Below, one piece after another: positions 14,206-21,526 of a stretch of 22,865 bases of DNA; the stretch's first letter is position 1, and each line of letters opens with the position of its first letter. The DNA is from DASWIG01 sp965371445 (GTDB lineage Bacteria > Acidobacteriota > Thermoanaerobaculia > Multivoradales > J023). Where the stretch lies: assembly GCA_965371445.1 (NCBI GenBank), contig CBDUYN010000168.1, positions 1-22,865 of the forward strand, given 5' to 3'. A program made the position numbers and the translations under genes. Under the pieces are notes generated by a model. It did no database searches, had not been told where the DNA came from, and saw only the letters and a list, made by a program, of their open reading frames with translations.

Positions 14206-15963
14206 TCAGGTTTCCCAGCCGGCATTGTTTTTCGAGTTCCCCTGGTTGATCAGGCTCTCGAAGCGCTTGAACAGCGGCGACGTCTCGTTGTCGTCGATGC
14301 GCACGTCGACGACGAAAGGCCCGTCGGCGGCCATCGCCGCCTGTAGGGCGGGCTCGACCTCGCTCTCGTTCCTGACCAGGGCACCGTCGGCGCCCATCGA
14401 GCGGGCGAGGCTGACGAAATCGACGCAGGGGACGTCGAGTCCTTCCTCGGTCAGGCCGAGGGCACCGTGCCCGTCGCGGCACATGCCGTAGCCGGCGTCG
14501 TTCAACACGATCCAGACGGCCTGGGCCTGGTACTGCACGGCGGTCGAGATCTCGGAGCTCATGAGCATTGAGCCGTCGCCGACGATCGCCAAGGCCTTGC
14601 CCTGGCGGGCGATCGCCGCGCCGACCACTCCGGCCGCGGTATGACCCATCGAGCCGAAGAGCGTCGACACGCGGTAGCGTCCGGGGCTCGGGAAGCGCAG
14701 GAAATGGTTCGCCCAGGCAAAGGAGTTGCCACATTCGGCGAGCACCAGGGCATCGCTTCCCTGAATGACGTGGCGTTGGATCGCCTGCATGACCACCTGC
14801 GGCCGGACCGGCCGGCGGCCTTTGACCGGTAGCGTCGTCGGCACCTCCGAGCGGCGCACGACGCTCGGCAGGACCTTCGGTGGGCCGTCCGGCAGCTCCT
14901 CCAGGAGGGCGGCAAGGAAGGTGCCGACGTCGGACTGCAAGCCGATCGTCTTGCTCTCGGGATAGGCGGTGCCCGGCACGTTGGGATCCAGATCGACGTG
15001 GAGGAAGCCCTCGGAGGGGACCATGTCCTGGTCCCAGAACGAAGTCGCCTCCCCGAGCCGGGTGCCGAGCACCAGGACCCAACGGGGCTGGTCCTGGAGC
15101 ATGTGCTCCGTGACCGCGTCGTGGCCGCCCAGCCCCGTGACCCCGAGATAGCTCGGATGGTCCTCGGAGATGATCCCCTTGCCGCGCGGCGAGCAGAAGA
15201 CCTTGGCGCCGGTACGCTCCACGAGCTTCACCACCTGAGCCGCCGCCTGGGTAGCGCCGAAGCCCGCCCAGACCGCAAAAGGACCCTGCTGAAGCAGACG
15301 TGCACACTCCGCGGCCTGCTCGCGGGTCACCGTGGGTAGGCCCCGCGCCGAGATACCGCGGCGTCGCGGCAGGTCGACGCGGCTCGACTGAATCCCCATC
15401 GGCAGACAGACGTGAGCGACAAACCGCCCGGGCCGGCTCAGACCCAGGGCAAGCCGCCGCGCCACCTCGGGGAGCTCCGCGGCGCTTTCCATGCGCACGG
15501 CGAAGTCAAAAATCTGGCCCTGGGTGTAGATCGAATCCTGCGGCAGCGTGTAGGAGCTCGTCTCCTGAGTGGCCCAACGGCCCCGCTGCGCCGAGCTCGT
15601 GGCGCCCGAGATCAGGATCACCTTGGCCCCGTCCCAACGCGCCGCCATCATGCCGGTCAGCGCGTTCAGCGTCCCGGGGCCGGTCGTCGCAAAGGCGATC
15701 GTGGGCTTGCCCGAGACGAAGTGCGCCTCGGTGGCGGCAAAGGCCGCGCCGGTCTCGTGACGGAAATGGTGCAGCGTGATCTCGTCGCTCTCCACCAGGG
15801 CGTCGAAAAGCAGCGCGATCGCGCCACCGCTGACCCCGAACGCCTGCTCGACCCCCAGATCGGCCAGATGATGGACGATGGCGGCCACCAGGGTGGCTTC
15901 GACTCGGGGCTCGGCCTCGCTTTCCGGAATCAAGGACAATCGCTTTGCTGCCAGGGAAGACAT
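14206..15963 (-). CDS. ThDP-dependent acetolactate-synthase-like enzyme (intact paralog)
   Basis: The 585-aa protein has the three-domain layout of the acetolactate synthase/pyruvate decarboxylase superfamily. The N-terminal Pyr domain carries the cofactor-activating Glu in RHETGAAFAA (E70) and the TTGPGTLNAL loop (about 93-102). A central domain with LGVTGLGGHDAV and VLVLGTRLGE spans about 200-345. The C-terminal PP domain has GDG (462-464) and Asn488 in VLNDAGYG as Mg-ThDP ligands. These enzymes decarboxylate or ligate 2-oxo acids. Substrate residues cannot be assigned here; the sequence is not a typical biosynthetic acetolactate synthase, and no small subunit gene is nearby. It has its own operator-controlled promoter. 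The ATG at 15963 is preceded by GAGGAA at 7-nt spacing. Confidence 0.9.
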   Translation of the reverse strand: MSSLAAKRLSLIPESEAEPRVEATLVAAIVHHLADLGVEQAFGVSGGAIALLFDALVESDEITLHHFRHETGAAFAATEAHFVSGKPTIAFATTGPGTLNALTGMMAARWDGAKVILISGATSSAQRGRWATQETSSYTLPQDSIYTQGQIFDFAVRMESAAELPEVARRLALGLSRPGRFVAHVCLPMGIQSSRVDLPRRRGISARGLPTVTREQAAECARLLQQGPFAVWAGFGATQAAAQVVKLVERTGAKVFCSPRGKGIISEDHPSYLGVTGLGGHDAVTEHMLQDQPRWVLVLGTRLGEATSFWDQDMVPSEGFLHVDLDPNVPGTAYPESKTIGLQSDVGTFLAALLEELPDGPPKVLPSVVRRSEVPTTLPVKGRRPVRPQVVMQAIQRHVIQGSDALVLAECGNSFAWANHFLRFPSPGRYRVSTLFGSMGHTAAGVVGAAIARQGKALAIVGDGSMLMSSEISTAVQYQAQAVWIVLNDAGYGMCRDGHGALGLTEEGLDVPCVDFVSLARSMGADGALVRNESEVEPALQAAMAADGPFVVDVRIDDNETSPLFKRFESLINQGNSKNNAGWET

Positions 15964-16015
15964 GCCTCGTTCCTCGCTAGTCCTGGGTCGCGGCGGCGTG
16001 AAGCGGCGTCGACCT

Positions 16016-16033
16016 ACCGACCGTCCGGTCGGT
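16016..16033. promoter_or_regulatory. Perfect TetR-type palindrome in the leader of the intact ThDP gene
   Basis: ACCGACCG, TC, CGGTCGGT is a perfect 18-bp inverted repeat located 52 nt upstream of the ATG at 15963. The half-site matches the promoter operator but the halves are 4 bp further apart, so a dimer may bind it differently or two half-sites may be used. Confidence 0.65.
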
Positions 16034-16133
16034 TCTGTTTGCGGATCTCGGTAGAGCTTGCATCTAGGGCCTGCGGGCTGGTTTGCCGGGTCTTGATTCC
16101 TGGGATGGAAGACGCCTCGCTGCCGAGGACTTT

Positions 16134-16147
16134 ACCGAACGGTCGGT
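16134..16147. promoter_or_regulatory. TetR-type operator at the promoter of the intact ThDP gene
   Basis: ACCGAACGGTCGGT directly abuts the -10 box and covers the predicted transcription start. It is identical to the site at 14097-14110, and the identity continues through the -10 sequence. Confidence 0.75.
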
Positions 16148-16177
16148 AGAATATCGAAGCCCCGAAAGGGCTGTCAA
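16148..16177 (-). promoter_or_regulatory. Promoter of the intact ThDP gene
   Basis: On the minus strand, TTGACA (16172-16177), an 18-nt spacer and TATTCT (16148-16153) form a near-consensus promoter. The predicted start is near 16141, leaving a leader of about 178 nt that begins with a small CCTCG/CGAGG hairpin (16115-16128). Confidence 0.75.
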
Positions 16178-16212
16178 CCCCCGTCTCGATTCGGAGACCG
16201 AGGGCTTTTCCC

Positions 16213-16821
16213 TTACGCCCGATGGGGTACCAGGCCGTGCAGGGTGAAGGCCGTGAGCTGCTCGATGAGGCGATCGGGCTCCATCAAGGTACCGGGTCGG
16301 TACCAGCGAACGATGTGGTGCATGACGCCGAGGGCGCTGTGGGCGGCCACGGCGGCGTCGATCTCGCCCTCGCGGCCTTGTTCGCTGAGCACCGCGGTGA
16401 TGGTGTCGCGGAGGAAGTCGACGTAAGCGCGCTTGCGCTTGCGCATCTTCTCGCGGTATTCGGCCTCGAGCCCTTCATCCTCGTTGGCCAGGATGGTCAT
16501 CGGGCTGGTTTCCTTCAGCACCAGGCGAGCGTGGCCGGCGAGGATCTGGGCGAGGCGTTTGCCCGGATCCTCCTCGCGCCGGGACGGGCCGAGGACCTCG
16601 TTCTCGATCCGCTCCATGGCGAAGGTCATGATCGCGAAAAGCAGTGCCTTCTTGCCCTTGATGTAGTAGTAGAGGCCGCCCTTGGTGAGGTCTACGGCCT
16701 CGGCGATGTCGTCCATCGAGGTGGCCTCGAAGCCCTTCTCGTAGAGGACTTTCGCGGCTTTGCGATAGATGTCGACGGCGCGGTAGTCGTCGCTGACGGT
16801 CGGTGGCTTCTGGAACGCCAT
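16213..16821 (-). CDS. TetR-family regulator, paralog 3
   Basis: The 202-aa product starts MAFQKPPTVSDDYR at ATG 16821, chosen because the paralogs begin at the same motif; the open frame continues to 16938, but that would overlap the promoter. GGAGAGG lies 11 nt before the ATG. The helix-turn-helix region has the recognition segment LTKGGLYYYIKGKKALL, identical to paralogs 1 and 2, and the following helix (LFAIMTFAMERIENEV) is nearest to paralog 2. The ligand domain is closest to paralog 1, sharing the RKRAxxDFLRDTITAVL stretch and the VRWY motif. The stop at 16213 lies 36 bp from the -35 of the intact ThDP gene, making this the likely local regulator of that promoter. Confidence 0.93.
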   Translation of the reverse strand: MAFQKPPTVSDDYRAVDIYRKAAKVLYEKGFEATSMDDIAEAVDLTKGGLYYYIKGKKALLFAIMTFAMERIENEVLGPSRREEDPGKRLAQILAGHARLVLKETSPMTILANEDEGLEAEYREKMRKRKRAYVDFLRDTITAVLSEQGREGEIDAAVAAHSALGVMHHIVRWYRPGTLMEPDRLIEQLTAFTLHGLVPHRA

Positions 16822-16909
16822 GATCGGATGGACCTCTCCGGAGGCTTCTGCCCTTCGGCGGTGCGGAGAGGTGTGAGGTCCCGCACCAGGGTACCTGCCG
16901 GTGAGGAGG

Positions 16910-16938
16910 ATTCTGGTCGTCCCCCGGATCTTTGTCAA
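16910..16938 (-). promoter_or_regulatory. Promoter of TetR paralog 3
   Basis: TTGACA (16933-16938), a 17-nt spacer and CAGAAT (16910-16915) on the minus strand form a good promoter just after the stop of the flavoprotein gene. Only a degraded version of the operator is visible downstream, so autoregulation is less clear than for the other units. Confidence 0.55.
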
Positions 16939-16956
16939 GGGCGGCCGCGAGCGGCC

Positions 16957-18351
16957 CTACTCTGCCGAGAGGATTCCCTGCTCGACCAGGTACTGGAGCG
17001 CCAGGAGGATCCGGCGCCGCGAGAGCGTCCACTCGCTGCGCTCCTCAAAAGCGGCGACCACCGCCCGGCTGAGGCGGGGAGAGATCACGAGCGAGCAGAG
17101 GAGGCGCAGCTCGTCCGGCGGCAGGTGCATGCCGAGACCGTCGATCCTGGCCTGGGTCTCGGGGCTCTCGTCGTAGGAGAGGAGGAGATCCGGGTCGAGG
17201 GTCACCCGATCGGCGCGGCGGACCCAAAAGGGCTCCCCGGCGAAGCGATCTTCGCGCTCGTAGATCTTGCGCCGGGTCTCCAAGAGGCTTTCGAAGCTCG
17301 CCGCCAGGCTTTGGCGATACCGGCGGATCCCGGTGCGGCGGCCAGCGAGGGCGTCGACGATCGCCTCCGCCGCCTCGATCCCGGAGCCCATGGCCTTGGA
17401 GATGCCCGGCAAGGTGAGGGGGTCGACGGTCGCGGCCGCGTCGCCCACCGCCAGCCAATCCTCTCCGGCCGTCTGATCGAGGCGGTGGCAGTGGAGGGCG
17501 AGGATCCGTGGCTCCGTGTGTGGGTTGAGCGCCGCGAGGCGACGCCTCGCGGCCGATCCTTCGAAAAGCTCCAGCCAGGGATCGGCGTTGCCGACACCGA
17601 GGGAGCGAGCCAGGTCGGCGTCGGTCAAGAAAGCGGCCAGCACATGGCCGGGATCGTCGCGGGCCACGTACCACCAACCCTGGCGATGGGCCTCGACGAA
17701 AGCGTCGGCCTCCTCCAAGGCGCCTGCCTCTCCCTCCAGGACGACGAAGCTTCCCACCAAGTGGTCGAATCGGACCTTGCGCGCGCCCAGCTGCCGCGCC
17801 AGCCGGGCCGGGCGGCCGGTCGCGTCGACGGCGAAGCGGCTGCGGATCGAGCGCGCACCGCCCGTGTGCTCGATCTCGAGCACCACTCCGGTGCCGTCGC
17901 GCAGCTCCGCGGCGTGGCTCAAGCCGGTGCTACGCGTCAGGAGGACGCCTTCCTGCGCCGCAAAAAGGCGCAGCAAAGCGAGGAAACGCCGCCGGTCGAG
18001 GCGCCAGCCCTGGCGCGGCGGCGTGAAGAAAAACTCGTGCGGACGCAGCTCCTCGTTGCCCCAGGCGGCGTGGGTGCCGCGGCTCGCCGTCGACTCGCCC
18101 TCCAGGAAGCTCTCCCAGACGCCGAGGCGCGACAGGAGCGGTTGCGCGTCGCGGTCGAGAGTAGCGAACGGAAGCGATAGCTGGGGCTGCCCACCGTCGA
18201 TCACCGTCACGGCGAGCGCCGGGGCGAGCTTGCCTAGAGCGAGGGCTGTCGCGAGGCCGGCGGGTCCGGCCCCCAGGACGGCGACGTCGCAACTCGCCGG
18301 GGGTTCCTGGTAGAGGCCGGCCAGGTTGACGGGCTGGGTCTCGGCGCTCAC
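16957..18351 (-). CDS. FAD-dependent oxidoreductase, PHBH-fold (LodB/GoxB- or halogenase-like)
   Basis: The 464-aa product has the FAD-binding signatures of the PHBH-type flavoprotein fold: GAGPAG at residues 27-32, VDATGRPARLARQLGA starting near 175, and GDAAATVDPL near 303-312 followed by LPGISKAM. The GWWYVA motif near 225-230 and the TDADL segment near 243 recall flavoproteins that mature quinone cofactors (LodB, GoxB) and relatives of tryptophan halogenase; the halogenase WxWxIP signature was not seen. About 60 C-terminal residues form a helical extension, possibly winged-helix-like. No LodA-type oxidase gene is present in the window, so the substrate is open. The start is GTG 18351 with AGGAG 7 nt upstream. 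It follows the EEP-family gene by 35 nt. Confidence 0.8.
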   Translation of the reverse strand: MSAETQPVNLAGLYQEPPASCDVAVLGAGPAGLATALALGKLAPALAVTVIDGGQPQLSLPFATLDRDAQPLLSRLGVWESFLEGESTASRGTHAAWGNEELRPHEFFFTPPRQGWRLDRRRFLALLRLFAAQEGVLLTRSTGLSHAAELRDGTGVVLEIEHTGGARSIRSRFAVDATGRPARLARQLGARKVRFDHLVGSFVVLEGEAGALEEADAFVEAHRQGWWYVARDDPGHVLAAFLTDADLARSLGVGNADPWLELFEGSAARRRLAALNPHTEPRILALHCHRLDQTAGEDWLAVGDAAATVDPLTLPGISKAMGSGIEAAEAIVDALAGRRTGIRRYRQSLAASFESLLETRRKIYEREDRFAGEPFWVRRADRVTLDPDLLLSYDESPETQARIDGLGMHLPPDELRLLCSLVISPRLSRAVVAAFEERSEWTLSRRRILLALQYLVEQGILSAE

Positions 18352-18386
18352 CGCTCGACTCCTGTTGGGAGCAGCGTCCGCCGTCC

Positions 18387-19313
18387 TCAGCGCACGCAGA
18401 GGTCCGCGACCACGCCGAGGTGGTCGGAAAGGCGGGTGTCGAGGCGCTGGTAGCCGGCGTACTCGAGCTCACGGGAAATCAGGATCCAGTCGAGCCGAAA
18501 GCGCGGCCGTAACGAAGGATATGTGGGCGCCAGCGTGTGTGGAGCGTAGGCGCGCAGGCCGAGCTCCCGGGAGAGGAGCTGCATCGACTGCGGCTCCAGG
18601 TGCCAGGAGCAGTTGAGGTCGCCCAGCACCACCCGCGGACGCCGCCGGCCGGCGAGCGCCTCGACCAGCCCTCCGATCTGCCGGCGGCGGATCTTCGGAC
18701 GCAGGAAGTCGAGGTGGAGCGAGACGACGTCGAGCGCCATGCCGCCCCACTCGGGGACCTCGACGGTCGCCAGGACGAAGCCCTTCGTGTCGCGCCAGTT
18801 GCTCTTGAACCGGTGCGAGCGGCGCTCGGTTAGCGGCAGCCGGGCCAGCAGCGCCGTCCCCGAGGTGACGTTGAAGCGACCGAAGCCGAAGGGGTTGTGG
18901 TCGCCGTGGAAGAAGTCTTCGAGCCCGGCGTGCTCCGCGAGCGTCGCGACGTGGTCGAAGTTGCCGCTCCACGTCGAGGGGCCGTCGGCCTCCTGGAGAC
19001 CCAGGACGTCGATGTCGAGCCGCCGGACCGCGTCGGCGACCGCGCGGAGGTGACGCTCCACGCGGCTACGCCGGAGAAACGCCTGGTGCGCCGTCGAGCT
19101 TCGGCCGTGGGCCAGGTTGAGGGTGACAAGACGCAGCGTGTCGGTGCCCTTCGAGGGGAGCGGCCGGCAGGCCGGCACGGCGGGGCTGCGCAAGCACTCT
19201 ACCAGGACGCGGACGCGCCGGGCGTTCTTGAACGTGGTCTCCCGGAGGTGCCGGCCTCCGTCCCAGGTCCAACGGTAATCTTCGGTGCGATCCTTGAGCC
19301 CCGGAGCAACCAT
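18387..19313 (-). CDS. Endonuclease/exonuclease/phosphatase (EEP) family protein
   Basis: From ATG 19313 the product is 308 aa, of usual length for the EEP fold. All active-site motifs are present in order: LNLAHG (N66), GLQEAD (E108), SLHLDF (H190), GDLNCS (D222, N224), LDWILIS (D265) and SDHLGV (D287, H288). The family hydrolyses phosphodiester or phosphomonoester bonds in nucleic acids, inositol phosphates or sphingolipids with a divalent metal. No signal peptide is visible, and the first 55 residues precede the fold. GTG 19319 is an alternative start, but a -10 box 9 nt before ATG 19313 favours the ATG. The stop is 35 nt before the flavoprotein gene, so they may be cotranscribed. The natural substrate is not evident. 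Confidence 0.88.
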   Translation of the reverse strand: MVAPGLKDRTEDYRWTWDGGRHLRETTFKNARRVRVLVECLRSPAVPACRPLPSKGTDTLRLVTLNLAHGRSSTAHQAFLRRSRVERHLRAVADAVRRLDIDVLGLQEADGPSTWSGNFDHVATLAEHAGLEDFFHGDHNPFGFGRFNVTSGTALLARLPLTERRSHRFKSNWRDTKGFVLATVEVPEWGGMALDVVSLHLDFLRPKIRRRQIGGLVEALAGRRRPRVVLGDLNCSWHLEPQSMQLLSRELGLRAYAPHTLAPTYPSLRPRFRLDWILISRELEYAGYQRLDTRLSDHLGVVADLCVR

Positions 19314-19322
19314 AGGCACGCG

Positions 19323-19351
19323 AGTATACTCTTTTTCCCGGACGCTGTCGC
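19323..19351 (-). promoter_or_regulatory. Candidate leaderless promoter of the EEP-family gene
   Basis: On the minus strand, GCGACA (19346-19351), a 17-nt spacer and TATACT (19323-19328) lie right after the upstream gene's stop. The -10 ends 9 nt before ATG 19313, the same geometry as at the kinase gene, predicting a transcript that starts almost at the start codon. Confidence 0.45.
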
Positions 19352-20215
19352 CTATCGCGTCGCTGCCGCCAGGAGCTTGCGGGCCTCACGGCGCACGAAG
19401 TAGTCCTCGACGACCATCTCCGTACGCGGCTGAAGCTCCGCGAGCTCGCGCAGGATCGCGAGCGCCTCGTCTTTCTTGCGCTTGTCGAAGCGCAGCAGGG
19501 CGTCGGCGAGGTAGAGCCGGCCCAGGGGCTTGCCGGGGTAGAGCTCGACGACGTGGCGCAGGTCGACGATCGCCGACTTGTGGTCGACCCAGCCGGTGAT
19601 GAAGGGGATCTTCGGCGCCTCGGTGTGGAGCCGGCCGCGCACCCGGTAGCCGCCGCCCTCGTCGTAGCCCGGATCGAGCGCCAGGACGACCTCCGTCCAG
19701 TCACGGACCTTTCCCGCCACGCCCTGGCGGGCCGCGGCCATCTTGCCGTAGGCCTGGCCCCAGAGGCCCCAGTTGGCCGTCGCCCAGAAGTAGATCCGGG
19801 CCACCTCTGGCTCGGGAAACGGCTCGGCGAGCTCCTCGGGCGCCATCTTGTCGAGGGCCTTGCGGCCGCCGACGCGCTCGGCCAGGAGGTCGAGCGCGGC
19901 CTCGGCGACCTCGCGGCCGCGGCCGAAGATCCTCTTTTTTCCGTCGTTGTCGCGGGTCGTGTAGTCTCCCTGGAAGTAGAGCGAGCGCAGCAGCTTCCAG
20001 ATCGCCTCCAGGTTCGAGGGATCCGCCGCCAGGGCCTCTTCATAGGCGGCGACCGCCTCGCCGATGGGACCCGGCACGGCGCGTCCGTCGACGTGACCTT
20101 CGCCGCGCCGTTGCCAGGCGTCATCGCCCCGGGCGATCGCCTCCGCGATGTCCTGGGCCCAGGCGGGGGTTCCCCAGACGAGGGCGGCGAGCAGGACAGC
20201 GGTCGGACGGTTCAC
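19352..20215 (-). CDS. Exported helical-repeat (TPR-like) protein, 287 aa
   Basis: The start is GTG 20215, supported by an AGAGGAGA ribosome binding site 8 nt upstream and by the signal peptide it creates (MNRPTAVLLAALVWGTPAWA, cleaved before QDI). The mature protein is made of helical hairpins with TPR-like spacing, for example AVAAYEEALAADPSNLEAIW near residues 47-66 and the C-terminal GRLYLADALLRFDKRKKDEA. A central Trp/Tyr-rich part (IYFWATANWGLWGQAYGKM) separates them. It is probably periplasmic and acts as a scaffold; similarity to the T-component (TatT) of TRAP-associated systems is possible but not demonstrated. It has its own promoter and is divergent from the HD-domain gene. Confidence 0.8.
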   Translation of the reverse strand: MNRPTAVLLAALVWGTPAWAQDIAEAIARGDDAWQRRGEGHVDGRAVPGPIGEAVAAYEEALAADPSNLEAIWKLLRSLYFQGDYTTRDNDGKKRIFGRGREVAEAALDLLAERVGGRKALDKMAPEELAEPFPEPEVARIYFWATANWGLWGQAYGKMAAARQGVAGKVRDWTEVVLALDPGYDEGGGYRVRGRLHTEAPKIPFITGWVDHKSAIVDLRHVVELYPGKPLGRLYLADALLRFDKRKKDEALAILRELAELQPRTEMVVEDYFVRREARKLLAAATR

Positions 20216-20245
20216 AGCGTAGGTCTCCTCTTTCGGGCGCGGTGC

Positions 20246-20254
20246 GTTATACCA
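20246..20254 (-). promoter_or_regulatory. Extended -10 promoter of the exported helical-repeat gene
   Basis: TGG followed by TATAAC on the minus strand is an extended -10 box, 30 nt before GTG 20215. The -35 region is GC-rich with no TTGACA. The leader contains the ribosome binding site, unlike the two leaderless candidates. Confidence 0.5.
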
Positions 20255-20317
20255 TACCCGCCGGCGCGGCGGCCGGTCGTGCCACGGATCCCGAACCCGA
20301 AAAAGACCCTGGACGAC

Positions 20318-21511
20318 ATGCCCTTGCTCTCCTTCCGCGATCCCATCCACGGCTTCATCCGTGCCGACGAGCTGGAGTCGGCGCTCGTTTCAAGCCGTCC
20401 TATGCAGCGCCTGCGCTTCGTCCGCCAGCTCGGCCTGACGTTTCTGATCTTCCCCGGCGCCGAGCACAGCCGCTTCAGCCACGGGCTCGGCACCATGCAC
20501 CTCGCCGGACGCCTCTACGACGCCCTGGCCGCCAAGAGCGACGGCCAACTGCCCCTCGCGGCGACGAGCCGCGAGCGGCGCCTGGTGCGTGCCGCGGCGC
20601 TTCTGCACGATGTCGGCCACGCCCCCTACAGCCACACCGCCGAGGACCTCTTCGAAGACGGCATCGACCACGAAGAGATGACCTACCGGCTGTTGCGAAC
20701 CGGCGAGGTCGAGGAAAACTTCGAACGCTTCGGCGACGGCTTGACGCCCGAGGACGTGATCCGCGTCCTCTGCCGCACCGGCAGCGGCGAGGAGCACCTG
20801 CTCTCCGAGATCATCAGCGGCGAGCTCGACGTCGACAAGATGGACTACTTGCTGCGCGACAGCCTCTACTGCGGCGTGCGCTACGGCAATTACGACCTGG
20901 AGCGCCTCCTCGACACGGTCGTCCCGATCACCGACCCGCAGAGTAGACGCCGCAGGATCGGCATGGAGCACGGCGGCGTCCATGCCCTCGAGGCGCTCGT
21001 CATGGCCCGCTACTACATGTTCACCCAGGTCTACTTCAACGCCACCGGCAAGGTCATGGAGCTGCACTTCAACGAGTGGCTGCGCTCGGAGGGCTGGCGC
21101 TGGGGCTCGGACCCCGAGGCTTTCCTCGAGAACGACGACGTCAGCGTCGTCGCGGCCATGCGCCGCTCTCAAAACGTCCACGCCAGGGCCATCCTGCACC
21201 GCGAGCGCTTCGCCCTCGCCTTCGAGACCGAGGAGCACCTGACGCCCGAGCGCCGCGAGCGCTTCGCCGAGCTCCTGCCCCGTCTCAAGGAACGGTTCGG
21301 GGATTTAATCCTTGTCGATCACTCGGCCAAGAACCCCCACCGCCTGGGAGAGAGCGGAGTGCTGGTGCGGGGGTTCGACGGCGACCTCGCCCCGGTGGCC
21401 GAGGTCAGCGACTTCATCGCCCACATGTCGATGATCCAGTGCTTCCGCGTCTACGCCGAGCGGAGCCGCAAGGACGAGGTCAGGGCGGCGATCGGCGAGA
21501 TGTGGGACTAG
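20318..21511 (+). CDS. HD-domain phosphohydrolase (dGTPase/SAMHD1-like)
   Basis: The 397-aa product starts MPLLSFRDPIHGFI, the usual opening of this HD family, so ATG 20318 is chosen although the frame is open far upstream and GTG 20279 is possible. Metal ligands follow the SAMHD1-type order: H55 in RFSHGLGT, H97-D98 in LLHDVGHAPYSH, and D166 in DKMDYLLRD. Such proteins hydrolyse dNTPs or related nucleotides; the actual substrate is not predictable. The length and the C-terminal helical part fit the small bacterial members rather than classical Dgt. The glycosyltransferase gene begins 15 nt after its stop, suggesting a two-gene unit. Confidence 0.9.
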   Translation: MPLLSFRDPIHGFIRADELESALVSSRPMQRLRFVRQLGLTFLIFPGAEHSRFSHGLGTMHLAGRLYDALAAKSDGQLPLAATSRERRLVRAAALLHDVGHAPYSHTAEDLFEDGIDHEEMTYRLLRTGEVEENFERFGDGLTPEDVIRVLCRTGSGEEHLLSEIISGELDVDKMDYLLRDSLYCGVRYGNYDLERLLDTVVPITDPQSRRRRIGMEHGGVHALEALVMARYYMFTQVYFNATGKVMELHFNEWLRSEGWRWGSDPEAFLENDDVSVVAAMRRSQNVHARAILHRERFALAFETEEHLTPERRERFAELLPRLKERFGDLILVDHSAKNPHRLGESGVLVRGFDGDLAPVAEVSDFIAHMSMIQCFRVYAERSRKDEVRAAIGEMWD

Positions 21512-21526
21512 CCCCCGACCCCCGTC

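Noticed and set aside
16183..16198. GTCTC/GAGAC inverted repeat after TetR paralog 3 as a terminator
   Set aside because: The stem is only 5 bp, no T-run follows, and it lies beside the next promoter.
16882..16909. An operator at the promoter of TetR paralog 3
   Set aside because: The best 14-mer keeps only the centre of the palindrome and matches about 9 of 14 positions, too weak to claim.
16822..16938. Longer N-terminus for TetR paralog 3 starting at 16938
   Set aside because: Both paralogs start at the KPPTxSDDYR motif, and the extension overlaps a TTGACA promoter.
16222..18180. A 652-codon plus-strand open frame opposite TetR paralog 3 and the flavoprotein gene
   Set aside because: It runs antisense across two real genes and their promoter with no recognisable motifs.
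19553..20317. Upstream extension of the HD-domain reading frame
   Set aside because: It is antisense to an exported protein with a good signal peptide and ribosome binding site; the HD family normally starts at the motif found at 20318.
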